Source: Sporomusaceae bacterium (GTDB lineage: Bacteria > Bacillota > Negativicutes > Sporomusales > UBA7701). From it: a stretch of DNA of 64,000 nt. Every line of letters begins with the position of its first letter. Within the stretch, counting starts at the first letter, position 1. The DNA lies in assembly GCA_031460455.1 (NCBI GenBank), contig JAVKTQ010000004.1, positions 186,001 through 250,000 of the forward strand, read 5' to 3'. A model generated the notes under the pieces. The model had not been told where the DNA came from. It saw only the letters and a program-made list of their open reading frames with translations, and made no database searches. Of the stretch, positions 9,337 to 17,400 are shown one piece after another. Both the position numbers and the translations under genes were made by a program.

Positions 9337-10371
9337 TTAATCTAAAACCGCGCCGCTTCTCAGGTCAGCGATGAATTCCGAAACGGCAGCCTCTTCCGTG
9401 GCCCAGGATGTGACAAGGCGGATCGCGGAATTGTCTGCGTCGACTTTTTCCCATATATAGAAGGAGTATTTCTCCTGAAGCTTTTCTATCAACCGGTTGG
9501 GTAAGACCGGGAATATCTGATTGGAGGGGGAGTGTGTCAGGAACCTGTAGCCCGCGCCGCTGATCGCGTTTTTCAGCAAACCTGCCATCTTGTTGGCATG
9601 CCTGGCGAGGTCGAAGTACAGCCCGTCCCTGAAAAGCTCGAGGAACTGTATGCCGAGAAGCCTGCCTTTGGCGAGCAGCGCCCCTTTTTGCTTCATATGA
9701 AAGCGAAAATCCTCCCGAAGCACAGCTGTGCGGACTACGAGCGCTTCACCGAGAAGGGCGCCGCCTTTTGTCCCCCCGATATAAAAAGCGTCGACCAGCA
9801 GCGTCATCTCGGGCAGCTTAAGGTCGTTTTCTTCCGAGCACAGAGCCGAACCAAGCCGCGCGCCGTCGAGATACAGATAAAGATTGTTCTGTCTGCAAAA
9901 GCTGCTGATATCCTGAAGTTCGCTCTTATTGTAGATTGAGCCGATTTCCGTCGGGTTTGATATATATACGAGTTTCGGCTTTACCATATGCTCGTCGGTA
10001 TGCCCTTCGACGACGGCCCGGATATGTTCGGTATTCAGTTTTCCGTCGCTTACGGCAACGGATATGACTTTGTGCCCGGTTGCCTCGATTGCCCCGGTTT
10101 CGTGAACGAGGATATGGCCGGTATTGGCGGCGATGACTGCTTCGTGCGGCCGTAAAAAGGCCGAGAGGGCGGTGAGGTTGGTCTGGGTGCCGCCGGACAG
10201 AAAATGAATGTCGGCCTCGTCACACCCGATGCTTTGTCGTAAAAGCCCGGCCGCCTGCAGAGAATAACGATCCTCTCCGTATCCTTCGGTCTGTTCCAGG
10301 TTCGTTTCCAGCAAAGCGCTCAATATTCTCGGATGCGCTCCTTCGCTGTAGTCGTTTTTGAAGCTGTACAT
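9337..10371 (-). CDS. Low-specificity threonine aldolase-like PLP enzyme
   Basis: A 344-residue fold-type I PLP enzyme of the beta-eliminating lyase/threonine aldolase family. It opens with SFKNDYSEGAHPRIL, carries LSGGTQTNLTAL near residue 59, HETGAIEATGHKV near 90, LYLDGARLGSAL near 165 and the PLP lysine in YIGGTKGGALLGE near 200. Known members cleave threonine or allo-threonine to glycine and acetaldehyde. Sixteen bases separate it from the upstream radical SAM gene, and base composition is lower in GC than most of the window. The real substrate may be tied to the radical SAM protein. Confidence 0.85.
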   Translation of the reverse strand: MYSFKNDYSEGAHPRILSALLETNLEQTEGYGEDRYSLQAAGLLRQSIGCDEADIHFLSGGTQTNLTALSAFLRPHEAVIAANTGHILVHETGAIEATGHKVISVAVSDGKLNTEHIRAVVEGHTDEHMVKPKLVYISNPTEIGSIYNKSELQDISSFCRQNNLYLYLDGARLGSALCSEENDLKLPEMTLLVDAFYIGGTKGGALLGEALVVRTAVLREDFRFHMKQKGALLAKGRLLGIQFLELFRDGLYFDLARHANKMAGLLKNAISGAGYRFLTHSPSNQIFPVLPNRLIEKLQEKYSFYIWEKVDADNSAIRLVTSWATEEAAVSEFIADLRSGAVLD

Positions 10372-10387
10372 TCCGCATAATCTCCTT

Positions 10388-11512
10388 TTAAAAATCGATA
10401 ATTTCCGGTTTATAGTCGTCAGGCAATTCTTCTTCGTTTAAAAATCGGAAATTGTCATCATTCAGTATCGGGATAAATATTTCGTAGGGAATCATGGAAA
10501 ACTCACAGGCGTAATTACTGGCGCCGAACCACATCCCCGCCTTGCCGGTCAAATTTAGACCGCGGGCAAACTTTGTGTAGTTCGAGCAATCGTGAACCGC
10601 TAAATCCCAGTTTTCTTCAGCAGCTATTTTCATGAATTTCAAGGTCAGTTCCCTGCTCCAGATCGGCGATATATAGCCATGCCGGGAAATATACATATTT
10701 TCCCCTTGATAATTGACTATGTTATGTTCATTTAAATGTAATTCGGCGCAATTGATAAAATCGAGGTTTGTCGCAAAGATTGCCTGCTTCTTTTTAAAAA
10801 ACGCCGCGAAAAACTCGGGAGTCATCGGGGTTTCAATACCGACGCTTTTAATATGTTTTTTCGCTATGCCGATATTTTCGATTACTTTGTCTGAACAATT
10901 CGAAGCGCCCAGGTTAAAACGCAGTTCGTCAAGGCCGGCTTCGCCCAGTGCTTTCAAGGTCTCTTCCGTTGCCAGAGTGCCATTTGTGTATAGATGTTGA
11001 TGGATTCGAGCGTCGCTGAATTTCTTTATGACCGGATAGTATTCTGCGATTTCCATGAAAGGCTCTAAGTAAACGTAGGAAATGCCGGTGGGTTTCTCGT
11101 GAATGGAAAGCAGCAAGTCGATATCCTTTTCGTAAAATTTCGTGCCGCCGATTTCCCACATTCCTGCGCCAACGGGATGAATCGCATCCAGTTCGCCGTA
11201 ATTATAACAGAACTTGCACTCTAAATTGCATTTGTTCGTTTTCCTGATCGCGCTCAAACCGGTACCCGACAGACAAGAACGGCATCCCTGGGGGAATTTG
11301 CTTTCGTTGCCGACAAAAAATGATCTGTTCTGCAGAGTTTGCAAACCTGTAATTTCCGCCATCAGCGCATCGTTTCTATGCTCGATTGCCGCCTCGATTT
11401 GCGCAAAGGTGGCATAGATGATTTCTTCGTGTTTTATACTGATTTCCGCTTCCTCTGGCAATTGTGAGAAAAAATCGAACCATATCAACGCATCATTCTT
11501 GGGAATTTTCAT
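10388..11512 (-). CDS. Radical SAM protein of unknown function
   Basis: A 374-residue protein with a radical SAM cluster motif CNLECKFC (CxxxCxxC, about residues 98-105), preceded by another cysteine pair in GCRSCLSGTG. Later motifs LYTNGTL and LRFNLGAS fit the radical SAM barrel. Additional cysteines occur in INCAEL, VHDCSNY and NYACEF, but no classic SPASM spacing is evident. The reaction is not recognised. It lies between an Rrf2 regulator and a threonine aldolase-like enzyme on the same strand, in AT-richer DNA, suggesting a small acquired functional unit. Confidence 0.82.
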   Translation of the reverse strand: MKIPKNDALIWFDFFSQLPEEAEISIKHEEIIYATFAQIEAAIEHRNDALMAEITGLQTLQNRSFFVGNESKFPQGCRSCLSGTGLSAIRKTNKCNLECKFCYNYGELDAIHPVGAGMWEIGGTKFYEKDIDLLLSIHEKPTGISYVYLEPFMEIAEYYPVIKKFSDARIHQHLYTNGTLATEETLKALGEAGLDELRFNLGASNCSDKVIENIGIAKKHIKSVGIETPMTPEFFAAFFKKKQAIFATNLDFINCAELHLNEHNIVNYQGENMYISRHGYISPIWSRELTLKFMKIAAEENWDLAVHDCSNYTKFARGLNLTGKAGMWFGASNYACEFSMIPYEIFIPILNDDNFRFLNEEELPDDYKPEIIDF

Positions 11513-11583
11513 AACGTCTCCGCCTATCTTTTTAATCTAAGACTCCAGATTATTCGCCATCGCCAGTGATACGGTTCACTGTA

Positions 11584-12096
11584 TTACTTAAGCCTTCCCG
11601 GCTTGGCGTTTTGGAACCATTCCAGCGTAGCTGCTCTGTGCTCAGCCGGAATTTTAGCTTTTACCTCCGCATGCAGCCATGCCAATGTTTTGTCATTCAG
11701 ATACTTTCTCATCTGCTCTTCGGCTTCGAGCATTACGGCCTTGATCAAACAAGGACATTTCGTATAGGAATCCGGCAAGTTATTTTTGTCCAGCAATATC
11801 TCCTTTTGCCGGACTTCTACACAGCGAAAAAACGGCGAGGCCCCTTCTACCGCTTCAACAATGTCCCAGAAAGTTATCTTTTCCGGCGCGCGGGCCAACT
11901 CATAACCGCCCTTGACACCGGGAACCGACTTTACTATCCCTGCCTTGGTAAGTTTTGTATATACTTTCGAGAGATAGGTTTCCGAAACGCCTTGATACGC
12001 TGCCAAATCTTTAATGCCAACGGATTTCCCTGCCGGAAAATCCACCATATATAATAAGCAATGCAGTGCATACTCTACACCTATTGAAAATTGCAT
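11584..12096 (-). CDS. Rrf2 family transcriptional regulator
   Basis: About 170 residues with an N-terminal winged helix (MQFSIGVEYALHCLLYM, then LSKVYTKLTKAGIVKS and a VKGGYEL wing). Three cysteines (about residues 92, 114 and 116, the last two as CPC) are candidates for Fe-S or redox sensing as in IscR or NsrR, though the spacing is not exactly theirs. The ATG used here has AAGGGTG seven bases upstream; a GTG three codons earlier overlaps that site. It probably controls the downstream radical SAM/aldolase pair and perhaps the divergent PNPOx-like gene. Confidence 0.88.
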   Translation of the reverse strand: MQFSIGVEYALHCLLYMVDFPAGKSVGIKDLAAYQGVSETYLSKVYTKLTKAGIVKSVPGVKGGYELARAPEKITFWDIVEAVEGASPFFRCVEVRQKEILLDKNNLPDSYTKCPCLIKAVMLEAEEQMRKYLNDKTLAWLHAEVKAKIPAEHRAATLEWFQNAKPGRLK

Positions 12097-12134
12097 GAAA
12101 ATCACCCTTCTTTATAACATCCTATTCTTCCCAC

Positions 12135-12163
12135 ATAGTACTTCGATATTTTCTTATAGTCAA
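12135..12163 (-). promoter_or_regulatory. Promoter of the Rrf2 gene
   Basis: On the minus strand TTGACT (12158-12163) and TACTAT (12135-12140) are 17 bases apart, about 40 bases upstream of the Rrf2 start codon. Confidence 0.6.
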
Positions 12164-12234
12164 TATGAGCACTCATAATATTATAGTCAAACATTGTCTA
12201 TAATAATAATGTGCCTTTAGGCACGGGAATGCTG

Positions 12235-12263
12235 TTGACATTCGGAGAACACGACGCTATAAT
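12235..12263 (+). promoter_or_regulatory. Consensus sigma-A promoter for the PNPOx-like gene
   Basis: TTGACA (12235-12240), exactly 17 bases, then TATAAT (12258-12263): both hexamers match the sigma-70/sigma-A consensus perfectly. Such a strong promoter usually needs a repressor, and a palindrome follows at once. Confidence 0.85.
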
Positions 12264-12269
12264 AATTGT

Positions 12270-12300
12270 AGATAATATTTATCCAGGATATAAATTATCT
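12270..12300 (+). promoter_or_regulatory. Palindromic operator at the start of the PNPOx-like transcript
   Basis: Two 15-base half-sites, AGATAATATTTATCC and GGATATAAATTATCT, are near-perfect inverted repeats separated by one base. The site begins seven bases after the -10 box, covering the expected transcription start, so a bound protein would block transcription. The adjacent Rrf2 regulator is the obvious candidate, which is inference from position only. Confidence 0.65.
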
Positions 12301-12346
12301 GCGTTAACCGTAGTGTTCCACTCATTAAAATTTAGGGGGAAAAGTA

Positions 12347-12721
12347 ATGCTAAGCGAGAAGTTTTTCGAGGTTTTAAAAGACGAGGGCGTAGTTTCCATA
12401 GTGTCATGGGGTGAAGACGAGCCGCATATCGTGAACACTTGGAATTCATATTTGGTTGTAACTCCTGATGAAAGAATATTAGTGCCGGCTTATGCAATGC
12501 GAAAAACGGAAAAGAACCTTAAACTAAATAATAAATTAAAGATGGCTTTAGGAAGCAGAAATGTTGTAGGTTATAACAACTATCAAGGAACAGGCTTTGT
12601 CCTCGAAGGAACCGGAGAATATCTCGAATCTGGTCCAGAGTATGAAATGATGAAAGAGAGATTCTCGTTTCTAACCAGGGTACTAGCAATAACTGTTACA
12701 TCTGCCAAGCAAATGCTTTAA
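12347..12721 (+). CDS. Pyridoxamine 5'-phosphate oxidase-like flavin-binding protein
   Basis: A 124-residue single-domain protein of the split-barrel flavin-reductase/PNPOx-like class. It starts MLSEKFFEVLKDEGVVSIVS, with later strands EPHIVNTWNSYLVV and RILVPAYAMRKTEKNL, as in small PNPOx-fold proteins. Cofactor and substrate are unknown. A GGGGG ribosome binding site lies eight bases before the ATG. Base composition is distinctly AT-rich compared with the rest of the window, and it is divergent from the Rrf2 gene, sharing its control region. Confidence 0.75.
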   Translation: MLSEKFFEVLKDEGVVSIVSWGEDEPHIVNTWNSYLVVTPDERILVPAYAMRKTEKNLKLNNKLKMALGSRNVVGYNNYQGTGFVLEGTGEYLESGPEYEMMKERFSFLTRVLAITVTSAKQML

Positions 12722-12746
12722 AAACGCGCTGCCGAGGCTGAACCGC

Positions 12747-12797
12747 ATATGAATAAAAAACTGTTCGCCGAAACGACGAGCAGTTTTTTATTCATAT
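12747..12797. terminator. Bidirectional terminator
   Basis: A 17-bp arm ATATGAATAAAAAACTG and its exact complement flank a 17-base loop, giving an A tract before and a T tract after the stem. It lies between the convergent PNPOx-like gene and rlmH and can end both transcripts. Confidence 0.85.
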
Positions 12798-12812
12798 AGC
12801 GTCTTTTGGCCG

Positions 12813-13292
12813 TTACCAGTGATATGGTTCACCGCGGCTGATTTTGAAAGCGCGGTAGAGTTGTTCGACGAGGAGGAGTCTGATCATCTGGTGGGTGAAG
12901 GTGAGGGCGGAGAAGGAGAGTTTTTCGGCCGCCGCTTCGAGGACGGCGGGGGCGAGGCCGAAGGCGCCGCCGATGACGATGGTGAGGTCGCTTTTGCCGG
13001 CGAGGGCGAGGGCGTCGAGCCGGGCGGCGAGGTCTTCGGAGGAGAGGCGGGCGCCGCCGCGGTCGAGGACGATGAGGTGACTGGCAGGGCGGACGGCTTT
13101 TAATATGCGCTCGCCTTCCCTGGCGAGGACTTTGGCTTTGTCGGCCGGGGAGGGGCTGTCAGGCATTCTTTCTTCGGCGAGCTCGGCGATGTCGAGCCGG
13201 CAGTAAGGCGCGAGACGTTTGAGGAATTCGCCGATGCCTTCGGCCAGGTAGCGTTCTTTTATTTTGCCTACGGCGACGATGGTGATGCGCAT
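12813..13292 (-). CDS. rlmH: 23S rRNA (pseudouridine1915-N3)-methyltransferase
   Basis: A 159-residue SPOUT methyltransferase of the usual RlmH length. The N-terminus MRITIVAVGKIKE, the glycine-rich IVIGGAFGL (about residues 105-113) that forms the knotted SAM site, and the C-terminus ending RGEPYHW are diagnostic. It methylates N3 of pseudouridine 1915 in helix 69 of 23S rRNA. It lies four bases downstream of the htrA stop, in the common rlmH-htrA-MBL order. Confidence 0.96.
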   Translation of the reverse strand: MRITIVAVGKIKERYLAEGIGEFLKRLAPYCRLDIAELAEERMPDSPSPADKAKVLAREGERILKAVRPASHLIVLDRGGARLSSEDLAARLDALALAGKSDLTIVIGGAFGLAPAVLEAAAEKLSFSALTFTHQMIRLLLVEQLYRAFKISRGEPYHW

Positions 13293-13296
13293 GGCG

Positions 13297-14412
13297 TTAC
13301 TGGCTCGGCATTTCTTCGAAGAGGACGCTGCGGGCGGAGAGCTGGCCGTTCCTGCTGACGGAGACGTCGGACCGGCCGCCGACGGGCTGGGCGTCGACGA
13401 CGGCTCTCAGGTCGGCGACGGTGTTGGTTTCTTTGCCGGCGATGGCGACGATGATGTCGCCTTCGCGGATGCCGGCTTTGGCGGCGGGGCCGCCGGGCTG
13501 GACGCCGGCGACGTAGACGCCTTTGTCGACGTTGAGCTGGTAGCCGTAGCGGGCGGCGGTGGTTTTATCGAGGATGCCGACGCCGAGGTAGGCGCGGACG
13601 ACTTTGCCTTTTTCGATGAGTGACTGGACGATTGGCCGGACGGTGTTTACGGGGATGGAGAAGCCGATGCCTTCGACGCCGGCGGCGGCGAGCTTGGCGC
13701 TGTTGATGCCGATGACGAGGCCGTCGGCGTTGACGAGGGCGCCGCCGCTGTTGCCGGGGTTGATGGCGGCGTCGGTCTGGATGAGTTTGAAGCGGCGTTC
13801 GCCGAGCTCGATGGAGCGGTTGAGGGCGCTGATGACGCCGGCGGTGACGCTGCCGCGGAATTCGAGGCCGAGGGGGTTGCCGATGGCGATGGCGGGTTCG
13901 CCGACGAGGAGGGTGTCGGAGTCGCCGAGGACGGCGGCCGGCAGGCCGGTGGCGTCGATTTTGACGACGGCGAGGTCGGTGACGGGGTCGGCGCCGACGC
14001 GCCGGCCGGTGAAGGTGCGGCCGTCGGCGAGGGAGACGGTGAGTTCCTGGGCGTTTTCGACGACATGGTTATTTGTGACGATGTAGCCGTCGGCGGAGAT
14101 GATGACGCCCGAGCCGGTGCCCTGCTCGACGAGGATCTGGCGGTTGAAGAAGTCGCGGACGTAGCCTTTGTTGGTTATGCCGACGACGGCCGGGCCGACG
14201 GTTTGGGCGGCGCGGACGACGGGGGTGTTGCGGGCTTCGGATATCTGGGCGTGGGCGACGGGGGGCAGGAGGGTGTTCTGCGGGGCCGGAGCCGGGGAAC
14301 CGGGTTTGGCGAAGTGGGGGGCGCCGTAGCCGAGGACGAGGCTGCCGCCGATGAGGGCGCCGAATACGGCGACGATGAAGTAGGGGGCGAGACGTTTGTA
14401 CAGCTGTTTCAT
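13297..14412 (-). CDS. htrA: Membrane-anchored serine protease, HtrA/DegP family
   Basis: A 371-residue S1C protease. One N-terminal membrane segment (about residues 10-30) is followed by a proline-rich linker, a trypsin-like domain and one C-terminal PDZ domain. The triad is visible as TNNHVV (His), TDLAVVKI (Asp) and NPGNSGGAL (Ser). It would face the exterior or periplasm and degrade misfolded proteins. Its ATG overlaps the stop of the upstream MBL gene by four bases, so the two are translationally coupled. Confidence 0.93.
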   Translation of the reverse strand: MKQLYKRLAPYFIVAVFGALIGGSLVLGYGAPHFAKPGSPAPAPQNTLLPPVAHAQISEARNTPVVRAAQTVGPAVVGITNKGYVRDFFNRQILVEQGTGSGVIISADGYIVTNNHVVENAQELTVSLADGRTFTGRRVGADPVTDLAVVKIDATGLPAAVLGDSDTLLVGEPAIAIGNPLGLEFRGSVTAGVISALNRSIELGERRFKLIQTDAAINPGNSGGALVNADGLVIGINSAKLAAAGVEGIGFSIPVNTVRPIVQSLIEKGKVVRAYLGVGILDKTTAARYGYQLNVDKGVYVAGVQPGGPAAKAGIREGDIIVAIAGKETNTVADLRAVVDAQPVGGRSDVSVSRNGQLSARSVLFEEMPSQ

Positions 14413-15212
14413 ACCGTATCCTCCTTGCTGTTATTTAGGCTGGCGGTCTGGTCGGGGTGGGTGAGGGTGAGGGTTATGTCTTTGCCGAGCTGGCAGCCCT
14501 GTTCGCCGAGGATGCCGGCGACGGTGGCTTCGGCCAGTTCGGGACGGTTGTTTTCCTGGCTGATGTGGGCGAGAAAGACGTGGCAATGGCTTTTGCGCGG
14601 CAGGCGGGCCAGCGTCCAGCCGGCGTCGGTGTTGGCGAGGTGGCCGCGGTTCGATAGGATGCGCTGTTTGAGGAACCAGGGGTATTTGCCCTGTTTGAGC
14701 ATGTCGACGTCGTGGTTGGCTTCGAAGACGATGGCGTCGGCGAGGGCGAGGCCTTTTTTTACGGTGTCGGTGACGAAGCCGAGGTCGGTGGCGAGGCTGC
14801 ATTTCTGGTGGCGGTGGTAGAAGCTGAAGCCGACGGGGTCGGCGGCGTCGTGAGAGAGGTTGAAGGGCTCGATTTTGAGCTTGCCGATGTCGAGGCTGGC
14901 GGGCAGGTCGCGGCGGCATTCGCCGGCGACGCAGGCGCCGATGCCGTCGTCGTCCATGGCTTGCCAGGCGGCGGGGCGGGCGTATATGGGCAGGCGGTAT
15001 TTGCGGCTGAGGGTGGGCAGGCCGGCGACGTGGTCGCGGTGCTCGTGGGTGACGAGAACGGCGTCGAGGTCTTCGACGGCTGTGCCGACGGCGGCGAGGG
15101 CGTTTTTGATCCGCCGGCAGCTGATGCCGGCGTCGACGAGGATGTTGGCGCCGGCCATATTTATGAGGGTGGCGTTGCCGGTGCTGCCGCTGGCCAGGAC
15201 GTGTATCTGCAT
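14409..15212 (-). CDS. MBL-fold metallo-hydrolase, WalJ/YycJ-like
   Basis: A 267-residue metallo-beta-lactamase fold protein with motif VLVTHEHRDHVAGL (HxHxDH) and further metal histidines downstream. The opening MQIHVLASGSTGNATLI is typical of the YycJ/WalJ group, whose genes commonly sit next to htrA and rlmH; WalJ has 5'-3' DNA exonuclease activity in Bacillus. The start chosen has AAGGAGCTTGTC immediately upstream; the frame is open 18 codons further but without a ribosome binding site. Confidence 0.87.
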   Translation of the reverse strand: MQIHVLASGSTGNATLINMAGANILVDAGISCRRIKNALAAVGTAVEDLDAVLVTHEHRDHVAGLPTLSRKYRLPIYARPAAWQAMDDDGIGACVAGECRRDLPASLDIGKLKIEPFNLSHDAADPVGFSFYHRHQKCSLATDLGFVTDTVKKGLALADAIVFEANHDVDMLKQGKYPWFLKQRILSNRGHLANTDAGWTLARLPRKSHCHVFLAHISQENNRPELAEATVAGILGEQGCQLGKDITLTLTHPDQTASLNNSKEDTV

Positions 15213-15304
15213 GACAAGCTCCTTTTGAGGGCAATATGCTGTGGTATTTAATGTTATTCGCGACAAAAAACCACAATTCCTCTTGTCAGAAGCTGGGTTG
15301 GTTG

Positions 15305-16648
15305 TCAGACGGCGGTTATCCTGGGCCGGACGGCGTCCTGCAGCGAGGGGGGCAGGGCGCGGAGGAGGATTTCGCCGATTTCTCTGAGGCGGGCGGCGGT
15401 TTTGGCTTCGAAGCGGAAGGTGAAGAGGGGCTCGGTAACGGAGGCGCGGATCATGCCCCAGCCGTCGGGGAATTCGATGCGGACGCCGTCGATGAGGTTG
15501 GGGCGGTAGGAAGCAAGGGCGGCGGCGGCGGCGGCAATGACGGCGTCTTTGTCGGGGTGGGGATAGGGGATGCGGATGTCGGGGGTGAGGAGGTAGTCGG
15601 GGACGCTGGCGGCGAGGGCGGAGAGGGGGCCGCGGGCGGCGGTGATTTCGGCGATTTTGAGGGCGGCGAAGGCGCCGTCGTCGTAGCCGAGTTCGCGGAA
15701 GAAGAAGTGGCCGCTGATTTCGCCGGCGAAGAGGGCTTTCTCCCGCCGGAAGGCTTGTTTGCTGAAGGTGTGGCCGGCGCGGGCCATGACGGGGCGGCCG
15801 CCGGCTTTAACGATTTCTTCGGCGACGACCATGGAGCATTTGGCGTCGTAGACGACGGCGCCCGGTTCCTGCGCGAGGTAGTGCCTGGCGAGGAGGACGA
15901 TGATGTCGTCGTTGTCAAGGGGACGGCCGGTTTCGTCGACGAAGCCGACGCGGTCGCCGTCGCCGTCGAAGGCGGCGCCTAGGGCGGCGCCGGTGCGGCG
16001 GACTTCGGCGCCGAGGGCGGCGAGGTTTTCGGCGAGAGCTGGGTTGGGGGGCCGGTGGGGGAAGCTGCCGTCAGGCCGGCAGTATAGCTCGATGACGTCG
16101 TAGCCGAGGCTGCGGAAGAGCGCGGGGGCAAGGCGGGAGGTGGCGCCGCTCCCGGCGTCGAGGACGATTTTGAGGCTGCCTTTCCCGGCCCGGGCGGCGG
16201 TGTAGGCGAGGTAGTCGGCGGCGACGGGCAGCCTGGTGTGGCTGCCGTGGCCCGCGGTACGGGCGCCGGCGGCGACGAGGGCGGCGATGCCGGCGATGTC
16301 GGCTTCGCTGACCGGCTCGGGACCGAGGACGAGCTTGAAGCCGTTATAGGGGGCGGGGTTGTGGGAGGCGGTGACCATGACGCCGCCCGCGGCCGCCGTT
16401 TTCTGCAGGGCGTAGGAGAATACGGGGGTGCTGACGGTGCCGATGTCGAGGACGTGGCAGCCGGATTCGACGAGGGCTTCGATGACGATGGCCTGGAGGG
16501 CCGGGGTGGAGAGGCGGATGTCGCCGCCGACGACGATTTTTTGGCCGGCGAGGTTGCGGCCGACGGCGAGGCCGATTTTGCGGGCGGCGACGTCGGTGAG
16601 GTCGCGGCCGGCGATGCCGCGGATGTCGCAGGCGTGGAAGATGCTCAT
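15305..16648 (-). CDS. Phosphomannomutase/phosphoglucomutase
   Basis: A 447-residue alpha-D-phosphohexomutase of AlgC/ManB type, interconverting hexose 1- and 6-phosphates for envelope sugar precursors. The phosphoserine loop is VTASHNPAPYNG (about residue 95), the metal site is FDGDGDRVG (about 235), and the sugar-binding loop is GEISGHFFF (about 315). It follows the pattern ACDIRGIAG at the N-terminus. It is separate from the MBL operon, with 92 bases between them. Confidence 0.92.
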   Translation of the reverse strand: MSIFHACDIRGIAGRDLTDVAARKIGLAVGRNLAGQKIVVGGDIRLSTPALQAIVIEALVESGCHVLDIGTVSTPVFSYALQKTAAAGGVMVTASHNPAPYNGFKLVLGPEPVSEADIAGIAALVAAGARTAGHGSHTRLPVAADYLAYTAARAGKGSLKIVLDAGSGATSRLAPALFRSLGYDVIELYCRPDGSFPHRPPNPALAENLAALGAEVRRTGAALGAAFDGDGDRVGFVDETGRPLDNDDIIVLLARHYLAQEPGAVVYDAKCSMVVAEEIVKAGGRPVMARAGHTFSKQAFRREKALFAGEISGHFFFRELGYDDGAFAALKIAEITAARGPLSALAASVPDYLLTPDIRIPYPHPDKDAVIAAAAAALASYRPNLIDGVRIEFPDGWGMIRASVTEPLFTFRFEAKTAARLREIGEILLRALPPSLQDAVRPRITAV

Positions 16649-16800
16649 GGGTGGTCTCCTTTCGGTGCGCGGTCAGGGTTATTGTAGCATGGGGAAGGAA
16701 AATAATTCAACACCCGCAGCGGCCGGTGTGTGCGAGCGAAAAGGTTACATAACAAGAAGGAGCGGCATAGGATATATAAAACATCGAAGGAGGCGCTTTT

Positions 16801-17397
16801 ATGGAGGAATGCAAGGCCGCGCCGCCGGCCCGCCAGTGCTTCCGCCTGGAGGAGCAGGCGCCCGATTTCCGCGCGCCGGCCTATTTCCGGGGTAAGGAGA
16901 TCGAGGTCGGCCTGAGCGATTTTCGCGGCATGTGGCTGCTGCTGTTTTTCTATTCGAGCGATTTCACGTTCGTCTGACCGACCGAGCTGGCGGCAGTTGC
17001 CGACATTTACCCCTGCCTGAGGGATTTCTGCGCCACAGCCATCGCGATCAGCACGGACAGTGTGTATGCCCACAAGGTTTTCCACGAAACCTCGCCCCAT
17101 GCGAGCCAGGTGCAATATCCCCTATTGTCCGACCGCTCGGGGGCGATCGCCCGCGCCTACGGGGTGTGGGGCGCCGAGACGGGCGCGGCATTCCGGGCGT
17201 CGTTCATCATCGATCCCGAGGGGCGTATCCGCTATTTTTCGGTGTACCCGCGCGAGGTGGGCCGCAATGTGAAGGAGATCGTGCGCACGCTGGCGGGCAT
17301 CCAGTACGGCGAGGCGACCGGCGAGGGCGTGCCGGCGGGCTGGAAGCCGGGCATGCCGGGTATACGAAGGGATTTCGATTTGGTAGGGACGATTTAG
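16801..17397 (+). CDS. prxU: Selenocysteine-containing peroxiredoxin (in-frame UGA at 16975-16977)
   Basis: One frame of 198 codons encodes an AhpC/Prx-type peroxiredoxin if UGA codon 59 is read as selenocysteine. The site reads SDFTFV-U-PTEL, exactly where 2-Cys peroxiredoxins have FTFVCPTE, so Sec replaces the peroxidatic cysteine. The chain continues with [23 protein letters not shown] (Arg132 of the active site) and PAGWKPG. The usual resolving cysteine before PAGWKPG is absent (GEGVPAGW); Cys72 and Cys77 are other candidates. The universal PxxxT has Ser52 instead of Pro. AAGGAGG precedes the ATG, and a terminator follows. Ordinary gene finding would give only the C-terminal part from about 17062. 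Monocistronic. Confidence 0.9.
16975..17005 (+). promoter_or_regulatory. Candidate bacterial SECIS element after the UGA codon
   Basis: Within the coding sequence directly after UGA, CGGC (16991-16994) pairs with GCCG (16999-17002) around the loop AGUU. Two more pairs (UG with CA) extend it past a G-A mismatch. The loop starts 18 bases after the UGA and has G in its second position followed by U. These are recalled features of SelB-binding hairpins in bacteria. The stem is short, so this is support rather than proof. Confidence 0.65.
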
Positions 17398-17400
17398 GAG

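Noticed and set aside
16801-17397. Peroxiredoxin as a pseudogene with a nonsense mutation
   Set aside because: The only stop is UGA at the exact catalytic Cys codon, the rest of the frame is intact and conserved, and a SECIS-like hairpin follows. Decay would not be expected to hit only that codon.
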